The translations under genes and the position numbers were made by a program. The notes below the pieces were generated by a model. It did no database searches, was not told the origin of the DNA, and was given only the letters and a program-made list of their open reading frames with translations. This document shows positions 1 to 11,320 of a stretch of 64,000 bases of DNA, piece after piece. Source of the stretch: Capniomyces stellatus (Eukaryota; Kickxellomycota; Harpellomycetes; Harpellales; Legeriomycetaceae); assembly GCA_001661515.1 (NCBI GenBank), contig LUVW01000031.1, positions 186,001-250,000 of the forward strand, read 5' to 3'. The stretch's first letter is position 1. Each line of letters starts with the position of its first letter.

Positions 1-3000
1 CTGTTTGATTGAACGAACTCTCCATTGGTGGTCTGTTTGTTGACGAGCAAATAGTATAGCAGTTGCTTGGCTAACCCGCTAACCAACCCAGTCAGCTTCA
101 TGTAATGTCTGGTCAAATCAAGTTTTTCAAATCCTCCTAGCAGCTCCAAAGTGTCGATTGAGTTGTTCATTGTAAATTCAAGACATTTATTTCCCGTCAG
201 TGCTGCCAGGTACCGGACAATTGAAGACTTGCCAACACCACTGCTTCCCACCAGAATAGCCATCCACTTCATGTTGACACAGTGGATCAGGTGCTCCAGT
301 GTTTTGTTCTGGCTCACTAGCAACGTGTTTTCGCTATTTGCCGATGGTATTGCAGACATGTTGTTGATGGACTTGGCGCCCATATTTCTCCTGATTACCG
401 CTGATCCTACAGCCAAAGTTTCTCTGTTTATAACCACAGCATTTTCGCAGTTGAGAATCTTGTTTACAACCAAATCACCCTTGTTAAACACCGATTCGAT
501 AAGCTGCGCCATTTCAAACTTGTCATTGTGGCTTCTCATCCTGTCAATGTACAGCGTTGACACGTAATCTAATGGCGATTTGTTGCCACCCCCAGCACCG
601 CTATAGGTGATTTCCAACCACCGGTAAACATCTCTCAAGTTAAACTCCCAAGGCGAACCCAACCGTCCAAACCTTCTTTGGGTTGTTACTTGGTGCTGGA
701 CCAAATTGTTGAACTTTAAAACGTCAGCCAGCAGCTCCCTGTTGCTTTCGTTGAGCTTGGGAAACTTGAACCGGCAGATGATTTCCATGTCAACAAAACT
801 CAACTCGTCCATGTACGCCAATGTAAACCTTCCGGTAAACGATTTAGGCAAACCTTTTCTCCCACCCCCTTGTACAACCGGGTTTTGTGCAGCAAACAAG
901 TAAAAGTCCTTGTGGCAAAAGAACTCTTTGTTCAATTCACTAATATAAACAGATCCTCGATGATCAAGACAACTGTTTAGTCCTTCAAGCACACTTTGTG
1001 AAGCCAAATTGATTTCGTCCAGCAACACCCAGTCTCCGTTCTGCATTGCCCTCAAAAACGGTGCGTCTCGCCACTCAAACTGTCCTGACTTTCCGTTTTC
1101 CACCGGTAAATCACACCCAAACAAGTCCATTAAATCGGTCTGATCGCTCAAGTTGATCCTCACCAGCTTGTGTCTTGTCATTTTAGCCAATGACTCTACT
1201 AATGTGGTCTTCCCTACTCCCGGACTTCCCTCCAGCAATAACGGCTTTTTGATCTGCAATCCCCGCAAAATCCTAAACAAGTTGTCAAAACTTGTTGGCG
1301 CATGGAACGCAAAGCTCTTGTTATCAAACTCACCGCCATCCTTGCACTCCACATAAAAGGGCTCAATCCCCAGCTTCCCGTGCGATTCCTGGTTCAGATT
1401 GCCTGACTTGCTAACCAAGTACTCTGGCAAACACGAAATGTCAACACCGTTCATCTCCAGCAGCTTTGCAGAGTTGTACAGCCCAAAGTTCAGCGCAGAC
1501 TCCTTAGTGTTGTTATCCATGCCAGCAAACCCAACCAGCTTGCCTACACAATAGTCCTTCACCATCTGTTTCTTTTCCAAAAACGAAGCCCCACTACTGG
1601 ACTTGCCTGTTTCCAACCTCATATTGCTGAACATCAGTGCCAAGTTTGACCCAACAGACCCATGTGTTCCTATTCCATCAAGAATCACTAAACATCCGCC
1701 ATGAACAACAGCCAAATCAACACTCAGCCCGCTAACCGTCTTTGCAACAAAATCGCACCACGCCAAATAATCACGGAGCGAAAGAAGATTCATCAAGCTA
1801 AACTCCACGCCCTCCACACCGCTATCCGCTAGCCCCAACCCTCCAGCAAGGTTTCTTGGCTTAACAAAGTCTGTAAACCACTGTGCAAACTCAAGAATTG
1901 CGTCTGCAGCCAAAAAGCACCACTTGTCATCATCCAAACCACCTTCAACCGTCAAACCAACGTGCTTTTGGTACGACTGGACCATCCTGTCAACAAGAAT
2001 GTCGCGCAGATCAGCTTTGTTGGTGACACTGGGCACCCACAGCTCCACAAACCTGTTTCTCAGCGCTGGACTCAGCTCCCGCTTTCCATAATCGCCTCCT
2101 GGATTCATGGTTGCCATAAACTCAAACCCTTCGTGAGCAACCACGTGCAGGTGGTCGCTGCTCTCCTTTGAATTCCCCTTCTCCGCCAACAACAGCGTTC
2201 TGCTTGGCTCCAGCACGCTGTTGAGTCTCTCAAGCACCGAATCGTCAGCCAAAGAAATCTCATCCAGCAGGAACAACCCACCCTGCTTCAACGACTTGAC
2301 CAGTGGCCCATCGCTCCACTCAAACAACGTGTTTGCCTGCTGATGCTTTTCAATCGCTTGCTGACCCAACTTGTACAGTCTGCTTACTTGCTCGCTGCCG
2401 CCATTGCAGTCCAACCCCAAACCTGCGTCAAGTCGCTTGTCCGAGTTTACAAACAGAGCCAACATACTCCACAACCTTTCGTAGCTCTCATCCCCAAACT
2501 GTTCAACATCTCCGCCCTCAGCAACCCCAACCAGCTCAACCAGCCCGCTGTGATCTTTTTTGTTCAACTCGGTCTTAAAGCCCGGAATTGCCCCAACTAC
2601 ACTACGCAGGTGGGTAACAAACGACTGGGCAAGCGTATTGGCGTTGTTGATCAGAACAGATCTGTTTCTGATCGGTCTTTGTCCACCAAGCAAGTCTGCA
2701 GTCTCGGTGTTTTGGTGACAATTGACAATCGACAAATCCGCATTTCTTGCCACCGCTAGCAGCTGGCAAACAGTGGTCTTTCCACACCCAGTTTCTCCAA
2801 CCAGCAAAACTGGCTCGTTGAACCTTAAGCAGTAAGCAGTCAGAATAAACAGCCTTCTCATTGCAAAGGTCCAAACCACTTTAGGCACATTTGCCACATT
2901 TACAATCCTCTCCTTGTATGTCTGGTACTCAACCAGCGCCTCCAGCTTTTCAAACGAGTACAGGCTAGAAACATCGATTTTAACCCTCAACACAGTCTCG

Positions 3001-6000
3001 ATAATCTTCTTGACCACCAGCTTCTCCTCCAGCTTGCGCACTCTCTCTGCCAGCAGCATGTACCCTACCTCTGCCAGCTCCTGCATTGTCACTGCACCCC
3101 TGCCGGCCCACCTAAACAGATCTCTCAGCGTGATGTATCCGTGCTTGGACTCAAACATCCGGCTTTGCGACCGCTCCTCCGTCAGTTTGTTGTATATCTC
3201 AACCAGCTTCTTTGAGTGACTTGGCGCTATTTCACACCGCGTTGTCAGCACAATATCCAGCTCAGAGTTGGGCATTTGCTCAAAGTTCAGCTCCACAAAC
3301 CGATTTCTAAACGCTCTACTCAGCGGCTTACGGCCTCCATACAGACCTGCTGGATTCTGCGTTGCAAACAGCATAAACTGCTTGTGTGGCTTTACCACCT
3401 GCAGCGTCTCGGGAATCAACAGCTCTCTGTTGTCGTCCAGCAGTCGGTTCAGCGCCTCCAGCACATCCGAAGGCGCCAGATTCAGCTCGTCAAGAACTAT
3501 CCAGTACCCGTTTCTCAGTGCCTCAACCAAAATCCCCTCCTGGAACTCCAGCTTCCCGTCCCTAGCCACATACGACCCAATGTACTCTTGCAGATCCGTG
3601 TGCTCGTGGTTGTTCACTCGAACAAACTTGTGTCCCGTCTTCTTTGCCAGGTACTCTACCATCGACGTTTTACCAGCCGATGTTGGCCCCTGAATCAGCA
3701 CTGGGTACTCTCTGCACATCACTGCTCTTGCCAACGCCTCCAAGTTCTCATTAACTGATGGTGTCAAAACATACTTGTCCACCTCGCCCTTCTTGGCATT
3801 GCTCGCCTCATCGTTGATTAGTTCGCCCAACTGCAGCCAGAAACTCCCAAACTTGACGTACTCTTTGTTCTCAACCACCCCGTCTATCTGGCTCTGCTTG
3901 TCGCTGTTGTTTGGTGCCAACGGTGCTCTCTTCAGCAGCCCCTTCAGGTTCTTGCTGCTCAGTCCACTACCCGATGGCCCATTGGTAAACAAATGCTTAA
4001 TCAGCTCACCTTTCAACAGTTCCTTGCTTGGGTTGTCCAGCTGCGTTGCAAACGTCATGTACAGCCCGTCGTACAGCGCTCTGTTCAGCGTGTACACCGT
4101 TGCGTTCTTCATTGCAAATGTCAGCGCTCTCGTCAGCGTTCTTAAACTGTAATGCGGCTTCACCTGCGCCCCGTCAACTAGCTTGTGGCTGTTTGACAAC
4201 GCTCTTGCCTTTCTGTAAAACTCCATAATCTCAAACAGAACCTTCTTGTTTGAGTTGTTTATAAACCCTTCCAAGTACCTCTCTATCACCGACAGCAAAT
4301 CTGCGTTGTTTTTGTCTGGTGGAAACACATAGTACTCGCTAAATCTACTCCGAAGCCCTGCTGGCAACATCCTTTTCCCCACATCTGTTGCCGGATTCAT
4401 GCACGCAAATATTCTAAAGTTTTCGTGCCTCTTAATCGGCTCAACATCGCCTCGGTCATGAAGAAGAATCGATCCATTCACGCTTTGCAACAGGCCGCTC
4501 AAACAATCAAGCGTCTCTGCTGTCGCCAAATTGATTTCGTCCAGCAGTATCCACGTTCCCTCCTTTGCCGCCTTCACCAACGCTCCTTCCATATACGAAA
4601 ACACCAGGTGCTGCCCTCCTTCACCCACGCTTTGCTGGTTCGAAAACTTCATCACTTGGTGGTAAAACTCTGTCCATCTATTCTGCGTCTTTTCAACCTC
4701 CCTCTTTGACTGCTCACACTTGGCTATTTCCTCTTGCAGGTCCACCAGCTCATCTGCCCCATCAACCTCCATACTCTCTCCATTCTCCACTCCTAAATTT
4801 GCTTCCACATGCTTCTGCTTTGCCTTTTTCGCTCGCTTACCCTCACCTCCCTCAAGCTCTGTGCCTGAGCTGCCACTACCTCCTTCAGAGCCACTGCGGC
4901 TGCCCCCATCGTTACTGTCCATTCTGCTCTCTATTTCACTAATCCTGTCTTCTAACTTCCTCATCTTGTTGCCTAGCGCCTTGCTAGCCATCTTTGTAGA
5001 CTCCTCAAACACCTTGGCCAGCCTGCTCCAGTTCTGTCTATTAAACGCCTGTCGAACTGCATCCAAAAACGAAGCGTTTCTCTTCACCGAAAACGTTGCC
5101 GAGAACAGGTCGTCAAACGCCTCTTTTAGCGGAACCGCCAGCGCTCTTGAGTCAACCGGTCTGTATCCTCCCAACAAATCACTCGAGTCGCTTTGCTGTG
5201 AAAGATTCACTACTATCAGCTTCTGGTTTGTCATGTCTGCCAAGTACTGCACAATTGTTGTTTTTCCTGTTCCTGTTTCTCCCGACAACAGTATTGGCTC
5301 GTTCAGCTCAATCGATATTGCAAGCTTCTCCATCAGCCTGCTTCCGTGTTCAGTTATCGCAAACGGCCTTTTACTCTTCTTTTCGCTCAAACTGTTCTTG
5401 ACCAGTCTCTCCTTCCTCAAACTCGATCGCCCAATGTGTATTTGGCCATCCTGCACACCTTCCGTCTGTATATGCGGAATCTCCTTTTCAATATAATACC
5501 CAACCCTCTCCTTTGCCACTCCTACTACCAGTCCTACCAAGCCCATCTTCCTCACCCACAAGTCGTAGTCCGGCTCCGACCCGCAAAATATGTCTGCTCC
5601 CTCAACAAACACCAGGAACTTTCCCTCTGCCAAGTCCAGCAGCTGGTTGTCCTCATTCATCCAAAACACCGATATTTGCACCTGGTGGTTGATTCGCTCG
5701 CTCCACTTTATCAAATCTCTTGGCGTCAACTGCCTCCCCGACGTGCCCCCTATTCCCGCCAAACTCACAACATCTCCACTCTCGCCTCCAAGCTCCCTCA
5801 CCGCTGCTCTGCCACCGCTAAAGCACTCGCTGATCTTGGTGTATATTTCCACCAACTGCCTACTGTATCGCTCCAGTCTTGGGTACTTTCCCGAAACCAC
5901 CATCGACATCTCCTCGGCTCCCATAGCCTCTACACTCACTCTACTCCAACACCCATTGCTAACTATCCCCCCAGCTACTCCCATCTTGCCCACATCTCCC

Positions 6001-8057
6001 CCCGTGCTCTCCACCCCAAACATCTCTCGTTTTCCACGATCGCCTGTTTCCATCTCACTCCCCTCTTCCTCCCCTCTATCACCAAATGCATTGCCTGGCT
6101 CCCTGGCGGCTGGACTCCTTGTAGTCATTGTTGCCAAAAGCTGGAACCTGTTGTGCGCCTGGATTCTTTCTCCTCTTCCTGCAACAAACAGCTCCCTAGT
6201 CTCCAGCAGTCCCAGCAACACCGACACTACCTCTACTGGCGCCTTGTCGATATCCTCTATCAACACCCACTTTCCTGTCTGCACCGCCAACGTCAAAACT
6301 CCTGCCTGCCACTCAAAGTCTCCTTGCTTCTCCCCCGTCACATATGTTCCCAGCAGCACCTTTGAGTCTGTTTGGTCTCCCAAATGTATTGTTATCAAGT
6401 CGTTTTCTGTCTTGGCTGCCATCTCCTCAACCATCGTCGACTTTCCGCTCCCGCTTGGCCCAAACAACAACACTGGCTGATTCAACGAAATCGCCAATGC
6501 CAAATCCCTCATCGTGCTCTTTGCAAGTCTTGTTCCTATCAACTCTTCTCTAACCCTCCCCTCCCCCAATCCTCCCCGTTTGCCCTCTTTTAGTCTAGGC
6601 AGTATTGCCCCGTAAATACAAACCACTCTTTCATCCAAGTCCTCCTCCTTGAGCCAAACCACTCTCTCTTTTGGCTCTATCACCTTCTTCTCTCCGCTCC
6701 CTATCACATTAAATATCTCCCCATTGTTGTACCTTCTACTGTGCTCTGTCATCCTCAAACTCTCATCCACGCTCCTCCCTTCCTCCTTTTTCATCAAGTT
6801 TATATGCATCTTTGCTACTCTGCCAATTCCTGTCCCACTCCCTGGAACTGTGCATAACCCACCGTTAACCCCATCATCATGGTCAGGAACCAATCCCTCA
6901 CTCTCACCCTCATCCACCTCAATCGCAGTTTCTTCCTCAGCACTATCATCTCCTTCAACCACCCACTTTTGTTCAAGCCGTCTAATATCGTTATCCTTCA
7001 TCAGCTCCAATCTACCCATGCATTGAACTGCCATAAACCTCGCCATCGTATTTTCGTCACTCAAGCTCTTGTACACCGATGACTTCCAGTTTTCTACCCC
7101 CAAACACATCTCCTCAGCCTCTAAGGCCGCCCCGCTCTTCCCATCTCCCACCTCGCTTCTTATTCCTGATCTGCTTGCAACAATTTGCGTCAATCTGAAT
7201 ATCGTAAACAGCTTTGCTAATCCTACCTCAACTCCAACTTTGCTTGTCCTCAGCTCGCTCGCCCATTTATCCTCTGTAGACACCATCATCCCCACCATCC
7301 CCACTATCTGCGACGCTACTCCCACCAACAACCCCAGCGCGTATCCCAAAACAAACTTGTAATTATCTCTTTTAACAATCAAACTCTCTCCAACCATCAG
7401 CTCCCCAACAACCAACTCCTCCACTGTCCCAGATCCCCACCTACTCACCAGATCTATCAACAGCGGCCTAAACACTCGAGCCACTCCCAACACCAACTCC
7501 CCCTCCTCCGTCTCAAACCCATAGCCTCCCGCTTCTATTTTGCCCTGTCTGCTCGCTCTTTGCTCATTACAATACTGACATTTTTCTATTGGAAATCCCG
7601 CCTGATTCTCCAACAACCACAGCCCCTCGCCCAGAATCAACATCGAAACCAGGTTCATTATGTTTTGAATCTCGCCGTCTCTCTCCTTTTCCAAATACAT
7701 ACTCAGCCCTCCCTCAGTCTCTACCTCGTCTTTGCTTCGCTTATTGCTTTTACCCTCACTTTTAACTATCTCTGCTCCAATATCTTTATTTGCCAAGCTC
7801 TTAATCTTACCTACCCACTCCTCAAGCTTGCTTGATATCCTGTATACTGCCCTTTGGTTGCACTCGCATTTCTTTGTAAACTCCCTTTTTAGCTCAAGTA
7901 CCTTCTCCACCGCTTTTATTAAATCAACAGTAAACGGGTCCACCAGGTCAATAAACACCCCCATTTCCCCAATATCTTTTCTCTCATTCTCGTCTCTTGT
8001 CTCAACTTTTACTTCAACTCCCATCTCTTTTGTATTTACAATCTTAATTTCGCTCAT
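1..8057 (-). CDS. MDN1: Midasin, dynein-like AAA ATPase of 60S ribosome biogenesis (N-terminal 2685 residues; C-terminus outside window)
   Basis: Midasin (Rea1) is a nuclear AAA+ machine that removes assembly factors (Ytm1 and Rsa4 complexes) from pre-60S particles. The ATG is at 8055-8057 and one uninterrupted frame runs off the left edge, so the gene is partial. After a ~530-residue N-terminal domain, six P-loops appear in order: GPSGSGKST near residue 533 (AAA1), GETGTGKTT near 925 (AAA2), GPTSAGKTS near 1456 (AAA3), GETGCGKTT near 1754 (AAA4), GSPGVGKTT near 2277 (AAA5) and GSSGVGKSS near 2604 (AAA6). Walker B motifs include WVLIEDID (AAA1), WILLDEIN (AAA2), WIVLDELN (AAA3), LFLLDEIS (AAA4) and WVLLDEIN (AAA5). 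AAA2 carries a ~240-residue Gly/Ser/Glu-rich and charged stretch between Walker A and B. The rest of AAA6, the long linker, the acidic region and the MIDAS domain are missing only because of the window edge. No intron was needed. Identification is very secure. Confidence 0.96.
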   Translation of the reverse strand, partial: MSEIKIVNTKEMGVEVKVETRDENERKDIGEMGVFIDLVDPFTVDLIKAVEKVLELKREFTKKCECNQRAVYRISSKLEEWVGKIKSLANKDIGAEIVKSEGKSNKRSKDEVETEGGLSMYLEKERDGEIQNIMNLVSMLILGEGLWLLENQAGFPIEKCQYCNEQRASRQGKIEAGGYGFETEEGELVLGVARVFRPLLIDLVSRWGSGTVEELVVGELMVGESLIVKRDNYKFVLGYALGLLVGVASQIVGMVGMMVSTEDKWASELRTSKVGVEVGLAKLFTIFRLTQIVASRSGIRSEVGDGKSGAALEAEEMCLGVENWKSSVYKSLSDENTMARFMAVQCMGRLELMKDNDIRRLEQKWVVEGDDSAEEETAIEVDEGESEGLVPDHDDGVNGGLCTVPGSGTGIGRVAKMHINLMKKEEGRSVDESLRMTEHSRRYNNGEIFNVIGSGEKKVIEPKERVVWLKEEDLDERVVCIYGAILPRLKEGKRGGLGEGRVREELIGTRLAKSTMRDLALAISLNQPVLLFGPSGSGKSTMVEEMAAKTENDLITIHLGDQTDSKVLLGTYVTGEKQGDFEWQAGVLTLAVQTGKWVLIEDIDKAPVEVVSVLLGLLETRELFVAGRGERIQAHNRFQLLATMTTRSPAAREPGNAFGDRGEEEGSEMETGDRGKREMFGVESTGGDVGKMGVAGGIVSNGCWSRVSVEAMGAEEMSMVVSGKYPRLERYSRQLVEIYTKISECFSGGRAAVRELGGESGDVVSLAGIGGTSGRQLTPRDLIKWSERINHQVQISVFWMNEDNQLLDLAEGKFLVFVEGADIFCGSEPDYDLWVRKMGLVGLVVGVAKERVGYYIEKEIPHIQTEGVQDGQIHIGRSSLRKERLVKNSLSEKKSKRPFAITEHGSRLMEKLAISIELNEPILLSGETGTGKTTIVQYLADMTNQKLIVVNLSQQSDSSDLLGGYRPVDSRALAVPLKEAFDDLFSATFSVKRNASFLDAVRQAFNRQNWSRLAKVFEESTKMASKALGNKMRKLEDRISEIESRMDSNDGGSRSGSEGGSGSSGTELEGGEGKRAKKAKQKHVEANLGVENGESMEVDGADELVDLQEEIAKCEQSKREVEKTQNRWTEFYHQVMKFSNQQSVGEGGQHLVFSYMEGALVKAAKEGTWILLDEINLATAETLDCLSGLLQSVNGSILLHDRGDVEPIKRHENFRIFACMNPATDVGKRMLPAGLRSRFSEYYVFPPDKNNADLLSVIERYLEGFINNSNKKVLFEIMEFYRKARALSNSHKLVDGAQVKPHYSLRTLTRALTFAMKNATVYTLNRALYDGLYMTFATQLDNPSKELLKGELIKHLFTNGPSGSGLSSKNLKGLLKRAPLAPNNSDKQSQIDGVVENKEYVKFGSFWLQLGELINDEASNAKKGEVDKYVLTPSVNENLEALARAVMCREYPVLIQGPTSAGKTSMVEYLAKKTGHKFVRVNNHEHTDLQEYIGSYVARDGKLEFQEGILVEALRNGYWIVLDELNLAPSDVLEALNRLLDDNRELLIPETLQVVKPHKQFMLFATQNPAGLYGGRKPLSRAFRNRFVELNFEQMPNSELDIVLTTRCEIAPSHSKKLVEIYNKLTEERSQSRMFESKHGYITLRDLFRWAGRGAVTMQELAEVGYMLLAERVRKLEEKLVVKKIIETVLRVKIDVSSLYSFEKLEALVEYQTYKERIVNVANVPKVVWTFAMRRLFILTAYCLRFNEPVLLVGETGCGKTTVCQLLAVARNADLSIVNCHQNTETADLLGGQRPIRNRSVLINNANTLAQSFVTHLRSVVGAIPGFKTELNKKDHSGLVELVGVAEGGDVEQFGDESYERLWSMLALFVNSDKRLDAGLGLDCNGGSEQVSRLYKLGQQAIEKHQQANTLFEWSDGPLVKSLKQGGLFLLDEISLADDSVLERLNSVLEPSRTLLLAEKGNSKESSDHLHVVAHEGFEFMATMNPGGDYGKRELSPALRNRFVELWVPSVTNKADLRDILVDRMVQSYQKHVGLTVEGGLDDDKWCFLAADAILEFAQWFTDFVKPRNLAGGLGLADSGVEGVEFSLMNLLSLRDYLAWCDFVAKTVSGLSVDLAVVHGGCLVILDGIGTHGSVGSNLALMFSNMRLETGKSSSGASFLEKKQMVKDYCVGKLVGFAGMDNNTKESALNFGLYNSAKLLEMNGVDISCLPEYLVSKSGNLNQESHGKLGIEPFYVECKDGGEFDNKSFAFHAPTSFDNLFRILRGLQIKKPLLLEGSPGVGKTTLVESLAKMTRHKLVRINLSDQTDLMDLFGCDLPVENGKSGQFEWRDAPFLRAMQNGDWVLLDEINLASQSVLEGLNSCLDHRGSVYISELNKEFFCHKDFYLFAAQNPVVQGGGRKGLPKSFTGRFTLAYMDELSFVDMEIICRFKFPKLNESNRELLADVLKFNNLVQHQVTTQRRFGRLGSPWEFNLRDVYRWLEITYSGAGGGNKSPLDYVSTLYIDRMRSHNDKFEMAQLIESVFNKGDLVVNKILNCENAVVINRETLAVGSAVIRRNMGAKSINNMSAIPSANSENTLLVSQNKTLEHLIHCVNMKWMAILVGSSGVGKSSIVRYLAALTGNKCLEFTMNNSIDTLELLGGFEKLDLTRHYMKLTGLVSGLAKQLLYYLLVNKQTTNGEFVQSN

Positions 8058-10110
8058 TGTTCTATTTCTTCTTTAATATTTCTTTTTAGCCCGCTTTCAA
8101 ATTCTTGCTTTTCTATGCTCTTTTTTATCCAACGCTATCCTTTGCTATGATGTTACCTTTGTATCTTTGTATTCTATATCTTCAATCCAATTCAGCCAAC
8201 TCTTTGTACTCTACCTCTGTCAGCCTTGTATCGAATTCTCAACTTGATTCAGTGTTTATCTCGCCGTGTGTATTTGGATTTAAATATACTCCTTGCTTTC
8301 AATTTCTACTACAGCTCTGAGTAGACCGTTTAATTCTTTTTTTCCTTTTTGTTGTCTTGTCTAGTTTCTCGATTTCTATTAACTCTAGTCAATTAACTAT
8401 AAAACCGTTATGTGTTCCCCCTGTTTGCTATTTATTGAACTCTTTGCTTTTGCTTCCCTTTATATACCCTAGTATATCTCAAAACTTCCTTATTCTCAGT
8501 ATTCAAATCCTAATTCTAATTCAAATCTACTTTCCTTCTCTTGAATGTACTTCTTCAACTTGGTACTCTATATCTTTTTTGTTTTTAAAATTTTTTTTTT
8601 TCCCCAATTTTTTTTCTCTACAATTACTTTTCGATTCGCTTTTTTTTTACTAGCTAATTTGTTGATATTTTTTATGACATCGAGTATATAATTGGCCGAA
8701 TTCATTTTAATTCCAATTTTAATTTTTTTTTTACAACTAAAGTTAAAGTTTACTAGAATTTGTTTAAATCTGGCGAAAAATTTTCTTTTACTTTTTTTTT
8801 TTTTTTCAAATCTTATTTCGATCGGATTTTCAAAATTCCTGGCTTTATACTTGCAATTATATTCGTGTATCGGCGTTAATTTTGCAGACTTTGCAAATAT
8901 ATAAAAAAAAAATTCAATTTTCAACTCAATTATATTATCTGTATGTTTACTCTAACTGTATATTTCAATTAATTATTCATCCAAGTTGATCAACGTTTGG
9001 TTTAATATGCTCTACAGTCAGACGGTAAAATTTACTCTTGACGTACGTACTCGTTCATTCCATTTTATAATATAGCATCAAGTGCCCTAGATTCACCACT
9101 TGTATTTACTTTGATTCTATATACTTCTTGTACGCTAAATCCAACTCCCTGCAACCAGCAAATGCACCAACTGGTTGGATCTTATTATTTATATTGCAAG
9201 TACCGGTTGCACTTGCAGCCAAATTAAATCTTTGCAATTCCTAGAATTAGGATTGAAAACTGTATTGGCATTAATAAATCGAGTCTAAAGATAAAATAAA
9301 GGTGCCTTTGAAGTAAAGTCCAATGTTGAAATTGAGATACCTTTGCTGAAATTTAATGAACATTATCCAGCAACACTGTAACTTGGTCTTTATATTTGTT
9401 GAATCGATGTCATACATGTGTTACTTTGAGATACAAAAAGTACGTACGCATCCCAGCTTCACCGAGTCAATTTTTTGTAAACCTACTCTCAATCTGTTAC
9501 CAATTCACCTTCAGAAAGTACGTGGCGTGTATACTCAATATAGTATCATTAATAGCCCGAATATTGGATTTGTATCGCTTTTCAGGCCAAAGAATACCAC
9601 ATCACTTTAACTGGTGACTGTTTTTAAGGATAGTCATATCGTCATGTCATCGTACCACTATCTAAATATTACTGACAGAGTTCACTTGAATGGCCTGGTC
9701 TTTGAGTTTGTTTTATCTATTCTACCCTCACCTTACACTAAAGTAATTTAACGCCAAGCCCATAATTCGCTCATTTTTCTTGTCTTAACTTTCTTGTCAT
9801 TGTTTTGTTTTGTTTTGTTTTACTTTGTGTATTTATTTTCTGGGTTTTGGGGGCGAGAGTTTGGATGGGTCATGATAGCATGACCTTTTTTTCTTTCTTT
9901 GGTTACGCTTTGGGGATCCAAGTTCCAGTTACACCCATACATTAATTTATCAGAACCACAAAATCCCAATCTGTATTCGTTTTCCTACTAGACAAATGCT
10001 TTTTTGAAAAGATGGAGTGTGTTTGTGAAACTTTTTCTTCTTATAACATTTGCTGTTGAGCCTTTTTTTTAAAAAATATATATACAAAAGTTTGGATGCT
10101 GTTGAGCTTT

Positions 10111-10158
10111 TTTTTTTTTTTTTTNNNNNNNNNTTTTTTTTTTTTTTTTTTGGTTTAT
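10111..10158. other. Poly-T tract with nine undetermined bases (N)
   Basis: A long T homopolymer is interrupted by nine N at about 10125-10133. This looks like an unresolved homopolymer or small assembly join, so the true length and sequence at this point are unknown. Confidence 0.9.
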
Positions 10159-11220
10159 TGGGATAAAACTAAAACAAAATTCCTGAAAGTAAGACAAGTC
10201 GGAAAAGACGACGTGTCATGTAATCTAGTTTTGGCAGTATTCAAATGTTCAACACTGACAAATACATCCAGCATACCAACGCAACTAGAACCATGATTCG
10301 ACTTTATTTTCTGTTTTTTTTTCTTTTTCTTTTTCCCTCTTTAAAACTAGAGTGGTCTTTTAGACCAATCTTGTGGTTGTTTTCTGCGTGGATATACTAT
10401 CATTACACATCTAGTACAAAATTTAGTCATAAACCAAACTTGTAATACTCTTTGAATGAAAGGCTTTGTTAAAATTGACGGGTTTAAACCAATTCTTGGA
10501 AATAGCTCAATAACCAGATGTAATATACCATTCCAAATAGCACATCGTTATATCTACACACAGCTACTTTATCATGTCCTAGTCCAGCCTTATTTAAAAG
10601 TAAATGCCAGAATAGGATGTATATAATTCACAGTAGTTATTTTTTTTAAAGAATAAAAACTTGTATTCAAAGCAAAACAAACCCCAAAATTAAGAACAAT
10701 TTAGAAACCGGTCACAAACAGGTGTCATAATAACTGGCACTTTCAATAATAGAAATAAAATGACAGTGACAAGTGTGGATGGTGTGACAGGTGTGAATGA
10801 CGCGATAATTTACCCAATCCACACCGATTAAATTACATTTGTACTGAATTAATTGAAGCTAATGTCTACTTTTTCTTCTAATTGCTATTTAGGTTTGGCT
10901 TGGTAATTCAATATTAATTTAAAAAAAAGCAAAAGCAAGTAGACCTTACTGCACCCATAATGCAGCTAGTTACGCCTGGGTTTCTATACTATAAATACAT
11001 TTTCCTTTAGAAGAATTTTCCCTTGGAAACACCGAACTATCGTCAGCACACCAATTAAAGTCTACCTTATTAGGCCAAATGTCAACACGGGTTGCCTTGA
11101 CCAAAACTGATACAGGTGCTTTGGTTCTAGACTTAAGGGAATCGCTGTTTCATAAATATACACAGATGCAATTTTGTTGTTGTTTTTGGTCTTTACTGTT
11201 TCAGCAAGCTCGCAGCAAAC

Positions 11221-11320
11221 ATAACGCTTGATGAAATTTAAATAACCTTGATGAAAATTAAACGCTTTTGATGAAATGTGAATGCTTTTGATGAGATGTG
11301 AATGCTTTTAATGAGATGTT
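11221..11320. repeat. 20-nt tandem repeat, five units
   Basis: Five consecutive 20-nt units are in perfect register, starting at 11221, 11241, 11261, 11281 and 11301. Each contains a variant of CTTTTGATGARATGTG. The last three are closest to each other and the first two more diverged. No open frame spans the array convincingly. Confidence 0.85.

Noticed and set aside
151..7835. Many plus-strand open frames within 1-8057
   Set aside because: They are antisense shadows of midasin; the minus frame is continuous and has six P-loops.
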